Below, in pieces: positions 46,346-55,005 of a stretch of 64,000 nucleotides of DNA. The translations under genes and the position numbers were made by a program. The DNA is taken from contig NZ_CP032869.1 of the NCBI RefSeq assembly GCF_003576455.2, positions 5,518,001 through 5,582,000 on the forward strand, in the 5' to 3' direction. The first letter of the stretch is position 1, and each line of letters opens with the position of its first letter. This DNA comes from Mucilaginibacter celer (GTDB lineage Bacteria > Bacteroidota > Bacteroidia > Sphingobacteriales > Sphingobacteriaceae). The notes under the pieces were generated by a model. That model ran no database searches. It saw nothing but the letters and a program-made list of their open reading frames with translations, and was not told the DNA's origin.

Positions 46346-46417
46346 TAGTCCATAGGGGAATCGAACCCCTGTTTGAAGAATGAAAATCTCCTGTCCTAAC
46401 CCCTAGACGAATGGACC
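46346..46417 (-). tRNA. tRNA-Glu (TTC), copy with encoded CCA
   Basis: Same 72-base cloverleaf as the copy 160 bases downstream on the minus strand. Here the discriminator base is followed by CCA (46343-46345). The anticodon is TTC. Confidence 0.95.
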
Positions 46418-46617
46418 AACTTTTACTTAAAGTACCCCGTGGTTTGGGATTGCAAAGATAGGTATTGGATGAGAAAATCAAAATGTTTTTTTAAAAAAAT
46501 AAATATACCTCATGAAAGTTTCTGTTTTTCAGGCTGATAAATTAAATTTAGCTATACGGTATTGCATTTTGTATCTGCTTACAGCTATCTTTATTCCATA
46601 AAACAATCCAACTATTT

Positions 46618-46899
46618 ATGAAAGCCATCTGGAATAACCAGGTCATTGCCGAAAGCAATGACACCATTGTTGTTGAAAATAACCATTATTTCCCTAAAGA
46701 AAGCGTTAAGGCCGAGTACCTTAAAGAAACCGACGTGCACACCACCTGCCCCTGGAAAGGCAAGGCATCATATTATACTCTGTTAGTTGACGGCAAGGAA
46801 AACCAGGACGCTGCCTGGTATTATCCCGAGCCTAAAGAGGCTGCAACAAACATTACCAACTATGTAGCGTTTTGGAAAGGTGTTAAAATAACCGAATAA
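46618..46899 (+). CDS. DUF427 domain protein
   Basis: A 93-residue protein with the DUF427 pattern: MKAIWNNQVIAESNDTIVVE, NHYFPKESVK, then TTCPWKGKASYYTL and the ending AWYYPEPKEAATNITNYVAF. The family has a beta-tent fold and no established activity. It starts a run of six same-strand genes (46618-52998) with gaps of 2-24 bases and one 7-base overlap, so it is probably the first gene of the ergothioneine operon. Confidence 0.92.
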   Translation: MKAIWNNQVIAESNDTIVVENNHYFPKESVKAEYLKETDVHTTCPWKGKASYYTLLVDGKENQDAAWYYPEPKEAATNITNYVAFWKGVKITE

Positions 46900-46901
46900 C
46901 T

Positions 46902-48287
46902 ATGAAAACTTACGATGCTATTGTGATAGGTGCAGGCCAGGCAGGTGCGCCACTGGCTAAACGACTGGCCAACGCCGGTTTAAAAACCGTTATTATTGAA
47001 AAACGGTTTTACGGCGGCACCTGCGTTAATGACGGTTGCACGCCTACCAAAACCATGATAGCATCGGCTAAGGCCGCCTATATGGCCACAAAAAGCCATG
47101 AACTGGGTGTGCCGGTAAAAAAGTTTTCGGTTGATATGGCTGTGGTTAAAAAGCGCAAGGATGAGATTGTGCTGCGTTCCCGCAACGGCGGACTGAAAGC
47201 TGCCGAAAAAACACGTAACCTTGATGTAGTTTTCGGTGAAGCAAGTTTCACCGGCGAAAAAACTGTTGAGGTAAAACTGAACAGCGGCAAAGTTCAAACA
47301 TTTAAGGCTGATAAGGTTTTTCTAAACCCTGGCGCATCTCCGGCTATCCCGGAGATAGAAGGGCTGAGCGAAGTTCAATACCTCACCTCAACCACTATTC
47401 TTGACCTTGATTATGTGCCGGAGCATCTTGTTGTGCTTGGCGGTAATTATATCGGTTTGGAGTTTGGGCAAATGTTCAGGAGGTTTGGCTGCAAGGTTAC
47501 CATCCTCGAAAAATCGGCAAGGATAGTGGCCCATGAGGATGAGGATATTTCGGCCGAAATGCAGAATATCCTCGAACTGGAAAAGATTGACATCCTCACT
47601 AATACCCATGCGGTAAAGTTTAAGCAGAAAACCGGAGGAAAAATCACCGTTACTATAGATGAGAAAGGCGAGGAACGAAAAATTAAATGCACCCACGTGT
47701 TGGTGGCTATAGGCCGTAAACCGCAAACCGAAGCATTGAATCTGCTATCAGCAGGGATAGAAACTGATGAGGATGGCCATATTAAAGTGAATGATAAACT
47801 GGAAACCTCGACGGAGGGTGTTTATGCCTTGGGCGATGCAAAAGGCGGCCCGGCGTTTACCCATATCTCTTATAACGATTATACCATTGTTTACCGCAAC
47901 CTTATCGAAAAAGCCAATTTCAATATCAATGATCGCCCGGTCCCATACTGTATGTTTACCGATCCGCAACTGGGCCGCATAGGTATCGACGAAACTGAAG
48001 CCAAAAAACAAGGCATCAAATACAAAGTAGCCAAACTACCCATGGCCCACGTGGCCCGTGCCATTGAAACCGGCGATACGCGCGGCTTTATGAAAGCCGT
48101 TGTTGATCCGGATACAAAAAAAATATTAGGCGCTACGGTATTGGGCCCCGAAGGCGGCGAGATTATGACTGTGCTGCAGATGGCGATGGAAGGCGGCATT
48201 ACCTATGATAGAATAAGGTATTGCGTTTTTGCGCACCCGCTGTATTCCGAATCATTAAACAACCTGTTCATGACCCTGGGCGATTAA
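46902..48287 (+). CDS. Class I flavin disulfide reductase (mercuric-reductase-like)
   Basis: A 461-residue pyridine nucleotide-disulfide oxidoreductase. FAD motif GAGQAGAPLAKRLA, redox-active pair in GTCVNDGCTPTK (Cys-x4-Cys), NAD(P) motif GGNYIGLEFGQ, second FAD motif GVYALGDAKGG and a C-terminal HPLYSE with the catalytic His/Glu. It lacks the heavy-metal domain and C-terminal cysteine pair of true mercuric reductase, so mercury is an unlikely substrate. It starts 2 bases after the DUF427 stop. Within an ergothioneine operon it might reduce a low-molecular-weight disulfide; that is inference. Confidence 0.9.
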   Translation: MKTYDAIVIGAGQAGAPLAKRLANAGLKTVIIEKRFYGGTCVNDGCTPTKTMIASAKAAYMATKSHELGVPVKKFSVDMAVVKKRKDEIVLRSRNGGLKAAEKTRNLDVVFGEASFTGEKTVEVKLNSGKVQTFKADKVFLNPGASPAIPEIEGLSEVQYLTSTTILDLDYVPEHLVVLGGNYIGLEFGQMFRRFGCKVTILEKSARIVAHEDEDISAEMQNILELEKIDILTNTHAVKFKQKTGGKITVTIDEKGEERKIKCTHVLVAIGRKPQTEALNLLSAGIETDEDGHIKVNDKLETSTEGVYALGDAKGGPAFTHISYNDYTIVYRNLIEKANFNINDRPVPYCMFTDPQLGRIGIDETEAKKQGIKYKVAKLPMAHVARAIETGDTRGFMKAVVDPDTKKILGATVLGPEGGEIMTVLQMAMEGGITYDRIRYCVFAHPLYSESLNNLFMTLGD

Positions 48288-48300
48288 ACCCAAAAAGCCT

Positions 48301-49263
48301 ATGATAAAGGTTGACAATTTAAGCAAGCGTTTTGGGGATGTTAAGGCCGTGGATGGTGTATCGTTCGGGGTGCCCGAACAGGAAACGCTCATTTTGCTGG
48401 GTACCAGCGGCTGCGGTAAAACCACCACGCTCAAAATGATTAACCGGTTGATAGAGCCTACAGGTGGCAGCATTTATATCGACGGTAAAAACATCATGGA
48501 GCAGCAACCCGAGGTTTTGCGCCGGAGTATTGGCTATGTGCTGCAAAACAATGGTTTATTTCCGCATTATACCGTGGCCGAAAATATTGCGGTTGTACCC
48601 AACCTGCTAAAATGGGACAAACAAAAAACAGAAAAACGCATAGCCGAGTTGATGGAAAAACTCCACCTCGATGCGGCTTATCTAAAAGCATATCCTAACG
48701 AGCTAAGCGGCGGGCAACAGCAGCGGATCGGCCTGGCAAGAGCATTGGTATCCGATCCGCCGGTGCTGCTGATGGACGAACCATTCGGCGCGCTGGATAA
48801 CGTTACCCGCTCAAAAATCCATGCCGAATTCAAGGCCCTTGATGAGCTGAAGCGCAAAACCATCATCATGGTAACCCATGATGTGCAGGAAGCTTTTGAA
48901 CTGGGCGACAGGATCTGCCTGATGGATAAAGGCCGGATCATCCAGGCGGGCACACCGGCCGATCTGCTTTTTAACCCGGTTAACAATTTTGTTAAAGAGT
49001 TCCTTGAACATCAACGCTTACAATTGGAGTTTAAAACCATCAAACTAAATGATCTGTGGGAGCTGCTTCCGGAGTTGAACAAGGAAACCAACGCGTCGTC
49101 ATTTAATATCGACTCAAGTTTATGGGAGGCTTTGGAAAGCTTTAAATTTAATGCCGGCGAAACCATCAATATCAGCAAAGATCAGAATCAAATAAAAACG
49201 GCAGGCTTCGAGCAATTAATGTCGGCTTTTTATCAATATAAAAACAAGCAAAGCCATGAATGA
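48301..49263 (+). CDS. ABC transporter ATPase, Opu/EgtV type
   Basis: A 320-residue ATPase: Walker A GTSGCGKTT, Q-loop VLQNNGLFPHYTV, signature LSGGQQQR and Walker B PVLLMDEPFGALD. The family of quaternary-amine transporters (ProV, OpuCA, EgtV) is indicated by the sequence FPHYTVAENIAVVP. The C-terminal 80 residues have no CBS pair. It overlaps the permease gene by a few bases and energises it. The egtB and egtD genes following suggest that the cargo is ergothioneine or a related betaine. Confidence 0.93.
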   Translation: MIKVDNLSKRFGDVKAVDGVSFGVPEQETLILLGTSGCGKTTTLKMINRLIEPTGGSIYIDGKNIMEQQPEVLRRSIGYVLQNNGLFPHYTVAENIAVVPNLLKWDKQKTEKRIAELMEKLHLDAAYLKAYPNELSGGQQQRIGLARALVSDPPVLLMDEPFGALDNVTRSKIHAEFKALDELKRKTIIMVTHDVQEAFELGDRICLMDKGRIIQAGTPADLLFNPVNNFVKEFLEHQRLQLEFKTIKLNDLWELLPELNKETNASSFNIDSSLWEALESFKFNAGETINISKDQNQIKTAGFEQLMSAFYQYKNKQSHE

Positions 49264-50827
49264 GCAGCAGCAAACTTTATGGCAGTTTATGCAGCAGCAA
49301 TCGGGCAAACTGCAGGAGCAAACTTTGCAGCATATCGGCTTAACATTTATTTCGCTGTGCGTTGCCGTGCTGGTGGGCTTGCCGCTGGGAATCCTCATCT
49401 CGCGTAAAAAACAATTATCGGGCATTGTTTTAGGGATAGCGGGCGTGCTGCAAACTATTCCGAGTATTGCTTTGCTGGGCTTCATGATCCCGCTGTTGGG
49501 TATCGGCCCCAAACCGGCTATTGTGGCTTTGCTGCTGTATGCCTTGTTGCCTATTATCCGCAATACTTACACCGGTATTTTAGGGGTTGATGCTTCGGTT
49601 AAAGAAGCGGCTACCGCCATGGGCATGAGTAAATGGCAAATTCTGTTTAAGGTGGAGCTGCCCTTAGCCATGCCGGTAATTTTTGCTGGTATCCGTACCG
49701 CTACGGTAATCAATGTTGGGGTAGCTACTTTAGCGTCATTGATAGCAGCCGGTGGTTTGGGCGAATTTATTTTCGGCGGTATTTCGTTAAATAATACCAA
49801 TATGATACTGGCGGGTGCTATTCCATCGGCACTGCTCGCTGTTATTTTTGATGTGCTTTTGTCGCTGGTGCAAAAAATCAGCTTTAAAAAAATAAAAAAA
49901 GCGCTTTATGTATTACCGGTATTGCTGGTGCTGCTTTGTTTGTTTTACATAGTCCCGGCAAAATCAACCAGTAAGCTTACTGCCGGCTTTACACCGGAGT
50001 TTATGGGCCGGCAGGATGGCGATATCGGCCTCAGGAGTAAATACGGGTTAAAGATCCATACCATCGTGATAAGCGATGCGGTAATGTACAAGGCAGCCTT
50101 TGAGAAACAGCTGGATGTGATCAGCGGATACTCTACCGATGGCAGGTTGAAAGCGTATAATTTAGTTGTTTTGGATGATGATAAGCACATTTTTCCGCCT
50201 TATTATGCCGCCCCGATTGTGCGCGATGATGCCCTGCAAAAATTTCCTGACCTTGAAAAGACATTAAACCTGCTTGCAGGCAAAATAAATGATTCGGTAA
50301 TGACAGATTTAAATTACCGCACCGACTATCTTCACCAAACGCCCGAACGGGTAGCCAAAGATTTTTTGGTGGCACACCAATTGTGGCGTACCGAACGCGG
50401 GGGGAGCAATGGCGTAGTACGCATCGGCTCAAAAATTTTTGGCGAACAATATATACTGGCCAATATGTACAGCATGCTGATAAAAGGATATACGGATTAT
50501 GATGTATCGACCAAAACAGGCCTCGGCGGCACCAAAATTTGTTTTGATGCCATGACCAATAACCAGATTGATTTTTATCCCGAGTACACCGGTACGGGGC
50601 TGTTGGCCATATTACAGGCACCACCCCAAACGGTTAACCGGATAAGTGTAAATAAGGATAGTACATTCAGCTACGTGCAGCAGCAATTTGAAAAACAATA
50701 CCAGACAAAATGGCTCAGGCCCATCGGTTTTAACAATGCTTATGCCCTAATGATGCGGCAAAAGCAGGCGAATGAACTGGGCATCAAAACAATTTCGAAC
50801 CTAAAACAGTTTTTGGATAGGAAGTAA
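49256..50827 (+). CDS. Permease fused to substrate-binding domain, circularly permuted (EgtU/OpuC type)
   Basis: A 523-residue protein. Residues 1-215 are an OpuCB-type permease with the coupling motif EAATAMGMSKWQILFKVELP. A last helix (about 217-234) leads to the binding domain. There the motifs occur in unusual order: first those of the normal C-terminal half (RQDGDIGL at 252, YSTDGRLKAYNL at 292, DDDKHIFPPY at 307), ending near 375. Then come those of the normal N-terminal half (RIGSKIFGEQYILANM at 389, YPEYTGT at 441, GFNNAYAL at 491, ISNL at 513). The binding domain is therefore circularly permuted relative to OpuCC. EgtU-type transporters carry ergothioneine; the neighbours egtB and egtD support that. 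Confidence 0.92.
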   Translation: MNEQQQTLWQFMQQQSGKLQEQTLQHIGLTFISLCVAVLVGLPLGILISRKKQLSGIVLGIAGVLQTIPSIALLGFMIPLLGIGPKPAIVALLLYALLPIIRNTYTGILGVDASVKEAATAMGMSKWQILFKVELPLAMPVIFAGIRTATVINVGVATLASLIAAGGLGEFIFGGISLNNTNMILAGAIPSALLAVIFDVLLSLVQKISFKKIKKALYVLPVLLVLLCLFYIVPAKSTSKLTAGFTPEFMGRQDGDIGLRSKYGLKIHTIVISDAVMYKAAFEKQLDVISGYSTDGRLKAYNLVVLDDDKHIFPPYYAAPIVRDDALQKFPDLEKTLNLLAGKINDSVMTDLNYRTDYLHQTPERVAKDFLVAHQLWRTERGGSNGVVRIGSKIFGEQYILANMYSMLIKGYTDYDVSTKTGLGGTKICFDAMTNNQIDFYPEYTGTGLLAILQAPPQTVNRISVNKDSTFSYVQQQFEKQYQTKWLRPIGFNNAYALMMRQKQANELGIKTISNLKQFLDRK

Positions 50828-50832
50828 TTTAA

Positions 50833-51984
50833 ATGGATTTAATAACACGTTACCAGGAGGTGCGCCGCCGTACCGAAAAAATATGTTCGTACCTGCAAAC
50901 CGAAGATTATGTGGTGCAGCCCGTGGTTGATGTTAGTCCGCCTAAGTGGCATATCGGTCATGTTACCTGGTTTTTTGAAACGTTTATCCTAAAACCCTAT
51001 TTTATGGGTTACCAGGAGTATAATCCTGATTATAATTACGTTTTTAACAGCTATTACGAAACCGTAGGCAACCGTGTTATCCGTACCGATCGCGGCAACC
51101 TGAGCCGCCCTACCGTTATCGAAATTTATAGCTACCGCAAATATGTTGATGAAGCCATGGAGGGTTTTCTTTGCGGTGAGATTAGCGATGAGGTAAAGGA
51201 ATTGATGATACTTGGTTTTAATCACGAAGAGCAGCACCAGGAATTATTAATGACGGATATTAAATACATCCTCGGCCATAACCCGCTGTTCCCGGCATAT
51301 AACAGGGCCCATGCGGCTCCTGATATGGAGAAAGTTGTTTCTGATGATTTTATCAGCGTAAATGAAGGTATTTACGAAATAGGTTTTACCGGTGATGGCT
51401 TTTGCTTTGACAACGAGCTGAACCGCCACAAGGTTTATCTTAATGCCTACCAGATAAGCCCCAAACTGGTAACCAATGCCGAATACCTTGAGTTTATTAA
51501 CAGCGGCGGCTATCAAGATTTTCGCCACTGGCATGCCGAGGGTTGGGATTGGGTAAAAACCAACAAGGTAGAAGCCCCCCTATACTGGCACAATATTGAT
51601 GGCGAATGGCATAACTATACCTACCACGGCCTGGAACAATTGCATTTAAAAGCCCCGGTAACACACATCAGTTATTTTGAGGCTTATGCTTATGCCTCAT
51701 GGAAAGGCCTGCGCCTGCCTACCGAGTTTGAGTGGGAAGCTGCTGCTACCCAATTTAACTGGGGCCAGCGCTGGGAGTGGACCGAAAGCTCCTACCTCCC
51801 CTACCCGGGTTTTGCCAAAGCCCCCGGAGCTATTGGCGAGTACAATGGCAAATTTATGGTAAACCAAAAAGTACTACGCGGAGCATCGGAGGTTACACCG
51901 CCGGGGCATAGCCGCATTACATACCGTAACTTTTTTCAAACAAATTTACGCTGGCAGTTTACTGGCATAAGGCTTGCAAAGTAA
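50833..51984 (+). CDS. egtB: EgtB: iron-dependent sulfoxide synthase of ergothioneine synthesis
   Basis: A 383-residue protein. The N-terminal DinB-like domain has the iron histidines in KWHIGHVTWFFE (H40/H43) and NHEEQHQELL (H131, H135). The C-terminal formylglycine-synthase-like domain has LRLPTEFEWEAAA, then WEWTESSYLPYPGF and the ending YRNFFQTNLRWQFTGIRLAK. EgtB joins trimethylhistidine with a thiol using O2. With no egtA or egtC in the window, free cysteine may be the sulfur donor; that is inference. It starts 5 bases after the transporter stop. Confidence 0.95.
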   Translation: MDLITRYQEVRRRTEKICSYLQTEDYVVQPVVDVSPPKWHIGHVTWFFETFILKPYFMGYQEYNPDYNYVFNSYYETVGNRVIRTDRGNLSRPTVIEIYSYRKYVDEAMEGFLCGEISDEVKELMILGFNHEEQHQELLMTDIKYILGHNPLFPAYNRAHAAPDMEKVVSDDFISVNEGIYEIGFTGDGFCFDNELNRHKVYLNAYQISPKLVTNAEYLEFINSGGYQDFRHWHAEGWDWVKTNKVEAPLYWHNIDGEWHNYTYHGLEQLHLKAPVTHISYFEAYAYASWKGLRLPTEFEWEAAATQFNWGQRWEWTESSYLPYPGFAKAPGAIGEYNGKFMVNQKVLRGASEVTPPGHSRITYRNFFQTNLRWQFTGIRLAK

Positions 51985-52008
51985 CCGGCACAAACCACCA
52001 CCATACCT

Positions 52009-52998
52009 ATGAACCCAGTTATTACACCAGAAAAAGCCAACTGTACCATTAGCGAAGAGAACAGGCAGTTTTATGCCGATGTTATAGCGGGCTTAAAATC
52101 AGAACCCAAACACCTCGACTCGAAATATTTTTATGATGCCAATGGCGATAAGCTATTCCAGGAGCTGATGAACTGCGACGAGTATTACCCCACCAATTGC
52201 GAGTTGGAGATCTTCTCAGAAAAAACAGCCGAGATCTGCGATGCGCTTATTGCCGATGGAGATGCTTTTGATTTGATAGAGCTTGGAGCCGGCGATGCTA
52301 CCAAATCAAGCTTTCTGCTTAAATACCTGTTGGATAAAAATGCCGATTTTACCTATCTGCCTATCGATATATCTGATAATGTAATATCGTACCTCAATAT
52401 CACCCTCCCCGTTACCCTGCCCGGAATAAAAATAACCGGCCTTAACGGCGAGTATTTCCAGATGCTGAAAAAAGCTGCCACAATTTCGTCAAGACGCAAG
52501 GTGGTGTTGTTTTTAGGATCGAACATAGGCAATATGCCCATTAACGATGCCATCGAATTTTGCCGCGAACTGAGGGGTAATTTATCCGAAGGCGATATGG
52601 TACTGATAGGCATGGACCTGAAAAAAGATCCACGTGTTATCCTTGCCGCCTACAATGATAAAGACGGAATTACCCGCGAGTTTAACCTCAACCTGCTGCG
52701 CCGCATTAACCGCGAGCTTCATGCTGATTTTAATATAGATCAGTTTGAGCATTATCCAACCTACGATCCCGAATCGGGAGCATGCAAAAGTTACCTCATC
52801 AGCCTGCAGGATCAGGAAGTAATGATAGGCCACGAAAAGGTAAGCTTCAAAAAGGATGAATACATTTATATGGAGATCTCACAAAAGTTCACCATTATGC
52901 AAACCGACCAGATTGCGATAAACACAGGCTTCCAGCCGGTGGGCCAGTTTTTTGATACCAAGAAATGGTTTATTGATGCGGTGTGGGTGGCAGCGTAA
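52009..52998 (+). CDS. egtD: EgtD: histidine N-alpha-methyltransferase
   Basis: A 329-residue SAM-dependent enzyme with IELGAGDATKSSFLL, the EgtD opening LDSKYFYDANGDKLFQELM, the segment FLGSNIGNMP and the ending FKKDEYIYMEISQKF. It trimethylates histidine to hercynine, the first step of ergothioneine synthesis, and hands it to EgtB. It follows egtB by 24 bases. The pathway end step (EgtE) is not in the window and may be served by a generic lyase. Confidence 0.95.
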   Translation: MNPVITPEKANCTISEENRQFYADVIAGLKSEPKHLDSKYFYDANGDKLFQELMNCDEYYPTNCELEIFSEKTAEICDALIADGDAFDLIELGAGDATKSSFLLKYLLDKNADFTYLPIDISDNVISYLNITLPVTLPGIKITGLNGEYFQMLKKAATISSRRKVVLFLGSNIGNMPINDAIEFCRELRGNLSEGDMVLIGMDLKKDPRVILAAYNDKDGITREFNLNLLRRINRELHADFNIDQFEHYPTYDPESGACKSYLISLQDQEVMIGHEKVSFKKDEYIYMEISQKFTIMQTDQIAINTGFQPVGQFFDTKKWFIDAVWVAA

Positions 52999-53167
52999 CC
53001 GTTGATGCTTTTTTGATTACGTTGATTTCGCTGATGGTGTCTGAATCAGAATTTACAGAATTAAAGAATATACAGAATACTAAGCAAATTCGATAAATTC
53101 CAATAATTCCCCCAAATTCGAGTTCAGACAAATAAAAATCAACGTAATCACCTCTAATCAACGGTTC
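52998..53167. repeat. Inverted repeat filling the gap between egtD and the PhyH gene
   Basis: Arms AACCGTTGAT (from 52998) and ATCAACGGTT (to 53167) are followed inward by GATTACGTTGATTT against AAATCAACGTAATC and TGTCTGAA against TTCAGACA. The two genes end at its edges. It probably serves as a two-way transcript end and resembles the metH-leader repeat. Confidence 0.75.
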
Positions 53168-53987
53168 AGAGCACCTTCGGGTTTAACTCCGAATCAATTA
53201 CCTCTCCAATGGGTTTCCCCATTAACCATTTCTCGTGGTCATTTTTTTGCCAGTTGTTTTTGTATGGGGTGATGCGGGCACCATCGGCCACATAAATAAC
53301 CGTCATAACCTCGCGCATTTTATCCGAGTTATTGCCGGGGGCATTATGAATGGTAAAACCCCGGTGCCAGGTGGCATCGCCGGCGGCCATGGTTTGGGCA
53401 CGGGTTATTTCAAAGCCTTTTTCCTTTACATATTCATCAAAGGCCGATTCCGATTCGTCCGAAATTTCTGTGTTAAATACGGCGCCGCCCCTGTCCGATC
53501 GGGATGCAAATGTGAGCATGCCCATATCCACATCAATATCTACCAACGGCATCCACAAGGTTACGGTGTTATGGGTATCAATAGGCCAGTAATATTGATC
53601 CTGGTGCCAGGGGGTAGGGCCGCCACCGGGTTCTTTAAACAGGGCCTGATCATGGTAGATCCTTACGTTTTCAACCCCCATCAGGTCGGCAGCTATTTTG
53701 GCCAGGCGTTTTGATAGTACAAAACTCTTTACATCTTCGTCAACCTGCCACAGGTTCATGATCTGTAAAAAGGCTTTGCCGTAGGTGTCGCGATCTTCAA
53801 GTTTACGTTTTTCGGTGTTGTATCGGTCGGCTGCGCCAACAATTACGGGGCGGTAAGCATTAATTTCTTCTTTTGTAAGCACTTCGTGCACAAGCGTATG
53901 GCCTTTTTCATTAAATTCATTAATATTGTGGTTGGATAGTTTTTTAAAATTATCAAGCCGTGGTAGATGAGCGATCTGTGCATTCAT
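53166..53987 (-). CDS. Phytanoyl-CoA dioxygenase (PhyH)-family protein
   Basis: A 273-residue non-haem iron, 2-oxoglutarate-dependent oxygenase. The iron ligands are the HxD in PTPWHQDQYYW and the distal histidine in FTIHNAPGNNSDKMR. DATWHRG and VMTVIYVADGARITPY follow the family pattern. It hydroxylates an unknown small molecule. It is divergent from an AraC regulator with a cupin sensor, the classic arrangement for control of a small catabolic gene. Confidence 0.9.
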   Translation of the reverse strand: MNAQIAHLPRLDNFKKLSNHNINEFNEKGHTLVHEVLTKEEINAYRPVIVGAADRYNTEKRKLEDRDTYGKAFLQIMNLWQVDEDVKSFVLSKRLAKIAADLMGVENVRIYHDQALFKEPGGGPTPWHQDQYYWPIDTHNTVTLWMPLVDIDVDMGMLTFASRSDRGGAVFNTEISDESESAFDEYVKEKGFEITRAQTMAAGDATWHRGFTIHNAPGNNSDKMREVMTVIYVADGARITPYKNNWQKNDHEKWLMGKPIGEVIDSELNPKVL

Positions 53988-54111
53988 AATTTTTAGGTTT
54001 ATATCTCAAAGTAAGCTTATCTTTAAGTGAAAAAAAATGAAATGAATGGTGCATTTATGGGTGATTTTATCCGTAATTTAAATAAATATTATTTTCACGC
54101 TAAAATATGCA

Positions 54112-55005
54112 ATGATAAAAGCCTCGTACGAAGTTCTTCAGCCCGCAAACAGCCAATCGTTTCTTGTGCGCAAATTTGATAAGCTGGCATTTGATGCCCC
54201 TTATCATTTTCACGAGGAATATGAGCTTACCTGTGTTATAAACGGCAGCGGCAAACGCTACGTTGGCAGCCACATGGAAGATTTTAACCAGGGCGACCTG
54301 GTTTTGCTTGGCCCCAACCTGCCACATTGCTGGAAACTGGAATCGAACGAGCAAACGCTGCGTACAGCCAGCGCCGTTGTGATCCAGTTTAACGATGCCT
54401 TTTTGGGCGAAGAGTTTTTCAATAAGTTTGAGTTACAGCTCATCAAAAAGCTTTTTCAGAAAGCAGGTTGCGGCGTATCATTTTATGGCGAAACGAGCAG
54501 GGAGATTAACCAGATGCTGCTTGGCCTGGTTGAAGAAAAAAGCAATTTCAGGATTTTGATAGGTTTACTGGAGATCCTGCACCGCCTGGCCTCATCCGAA
54601 GAATATAACCTGCTTGATCAGCACCGCATTATTGCCGAACGATCAATTACCGAGCGCGAACGGATTAACCCGGTGTTTGCCTACCTGGTAGAAAATTTCA
54701 GGAAACATGTATCATTGGATAAAGCGGCCAGCATTGCCAACATGACGCCTAATGCTTTTTGTAAGTACTTTAAAAAGGTTACCCGTAAAACTTTTATGGA
54801 AACCATTATTGAGTACCGCTTAAATTACGCCATCCAGCAGTTGGTACAAACAGATAAGCCAATATCAGAAATCTCGTACGAGAGTGGTTTTGGCGATGTA
54901 TCGCACTTTTATAAAATGTTTAAGGCCAAAATGAATTTAAGCCCGTTAAACTACCGTAAAAGATTTGTGCGCAATTTGGCAGGCGATAAAAAGCTGTCGG
55001 CTTAG
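54112..55005 (+). CDS. AraC-family regulator with cupin sensor
   Basis: A 297-residue protein. The N-terminal cupin has APYHFHEEYELTCVINGSG and QGDLVLLGPNLPHCWKLE, the pattern of ligand-binding AraC sensors. The C-terminal part has helix-turn-helix motifs (LDKAASIANMTPNAFCKYFK, then ISEISYESGFGDVSHFYKMF). It is divergent from the PhyH-family gene, which it probably controls. Its stop codon overlaps that of the LuxR-type regulator by 3 bases (55003-55005 against 55002-55004). Confidence 0.92.
   Translation: MIKASYEVLQPANSQSFLVRKFDKLAFDAPYHFHEEYELTCVINGSGKRYVGSHMEDFNQGDLVLLGPNLPHCWKLESNEQTLRTASAVVIQFNDAFLGEEFFNKFELQLIKKLFQKAGCGVSFYGETSREINQMLLGLVEEKSNFRILIGLLEILHRLASSEEYNLLDQHRIIAERSITERERINPVFAYLVENFRKHVSLDKAASIANMTPNAFCKYFKKVTRKTFMETIIEYRLNYAIQQLVQTDKPISEISYESGFGDVSHFYKMFKAKMNLSPLNYRKRFVRNLAGDKKLSA

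Noticed and set aside
46902..48287. True mercuric reductase
   Set aside because: No heavy-metal-binding domain, no C-terminal cysteine pair, and no mer genes nearby.
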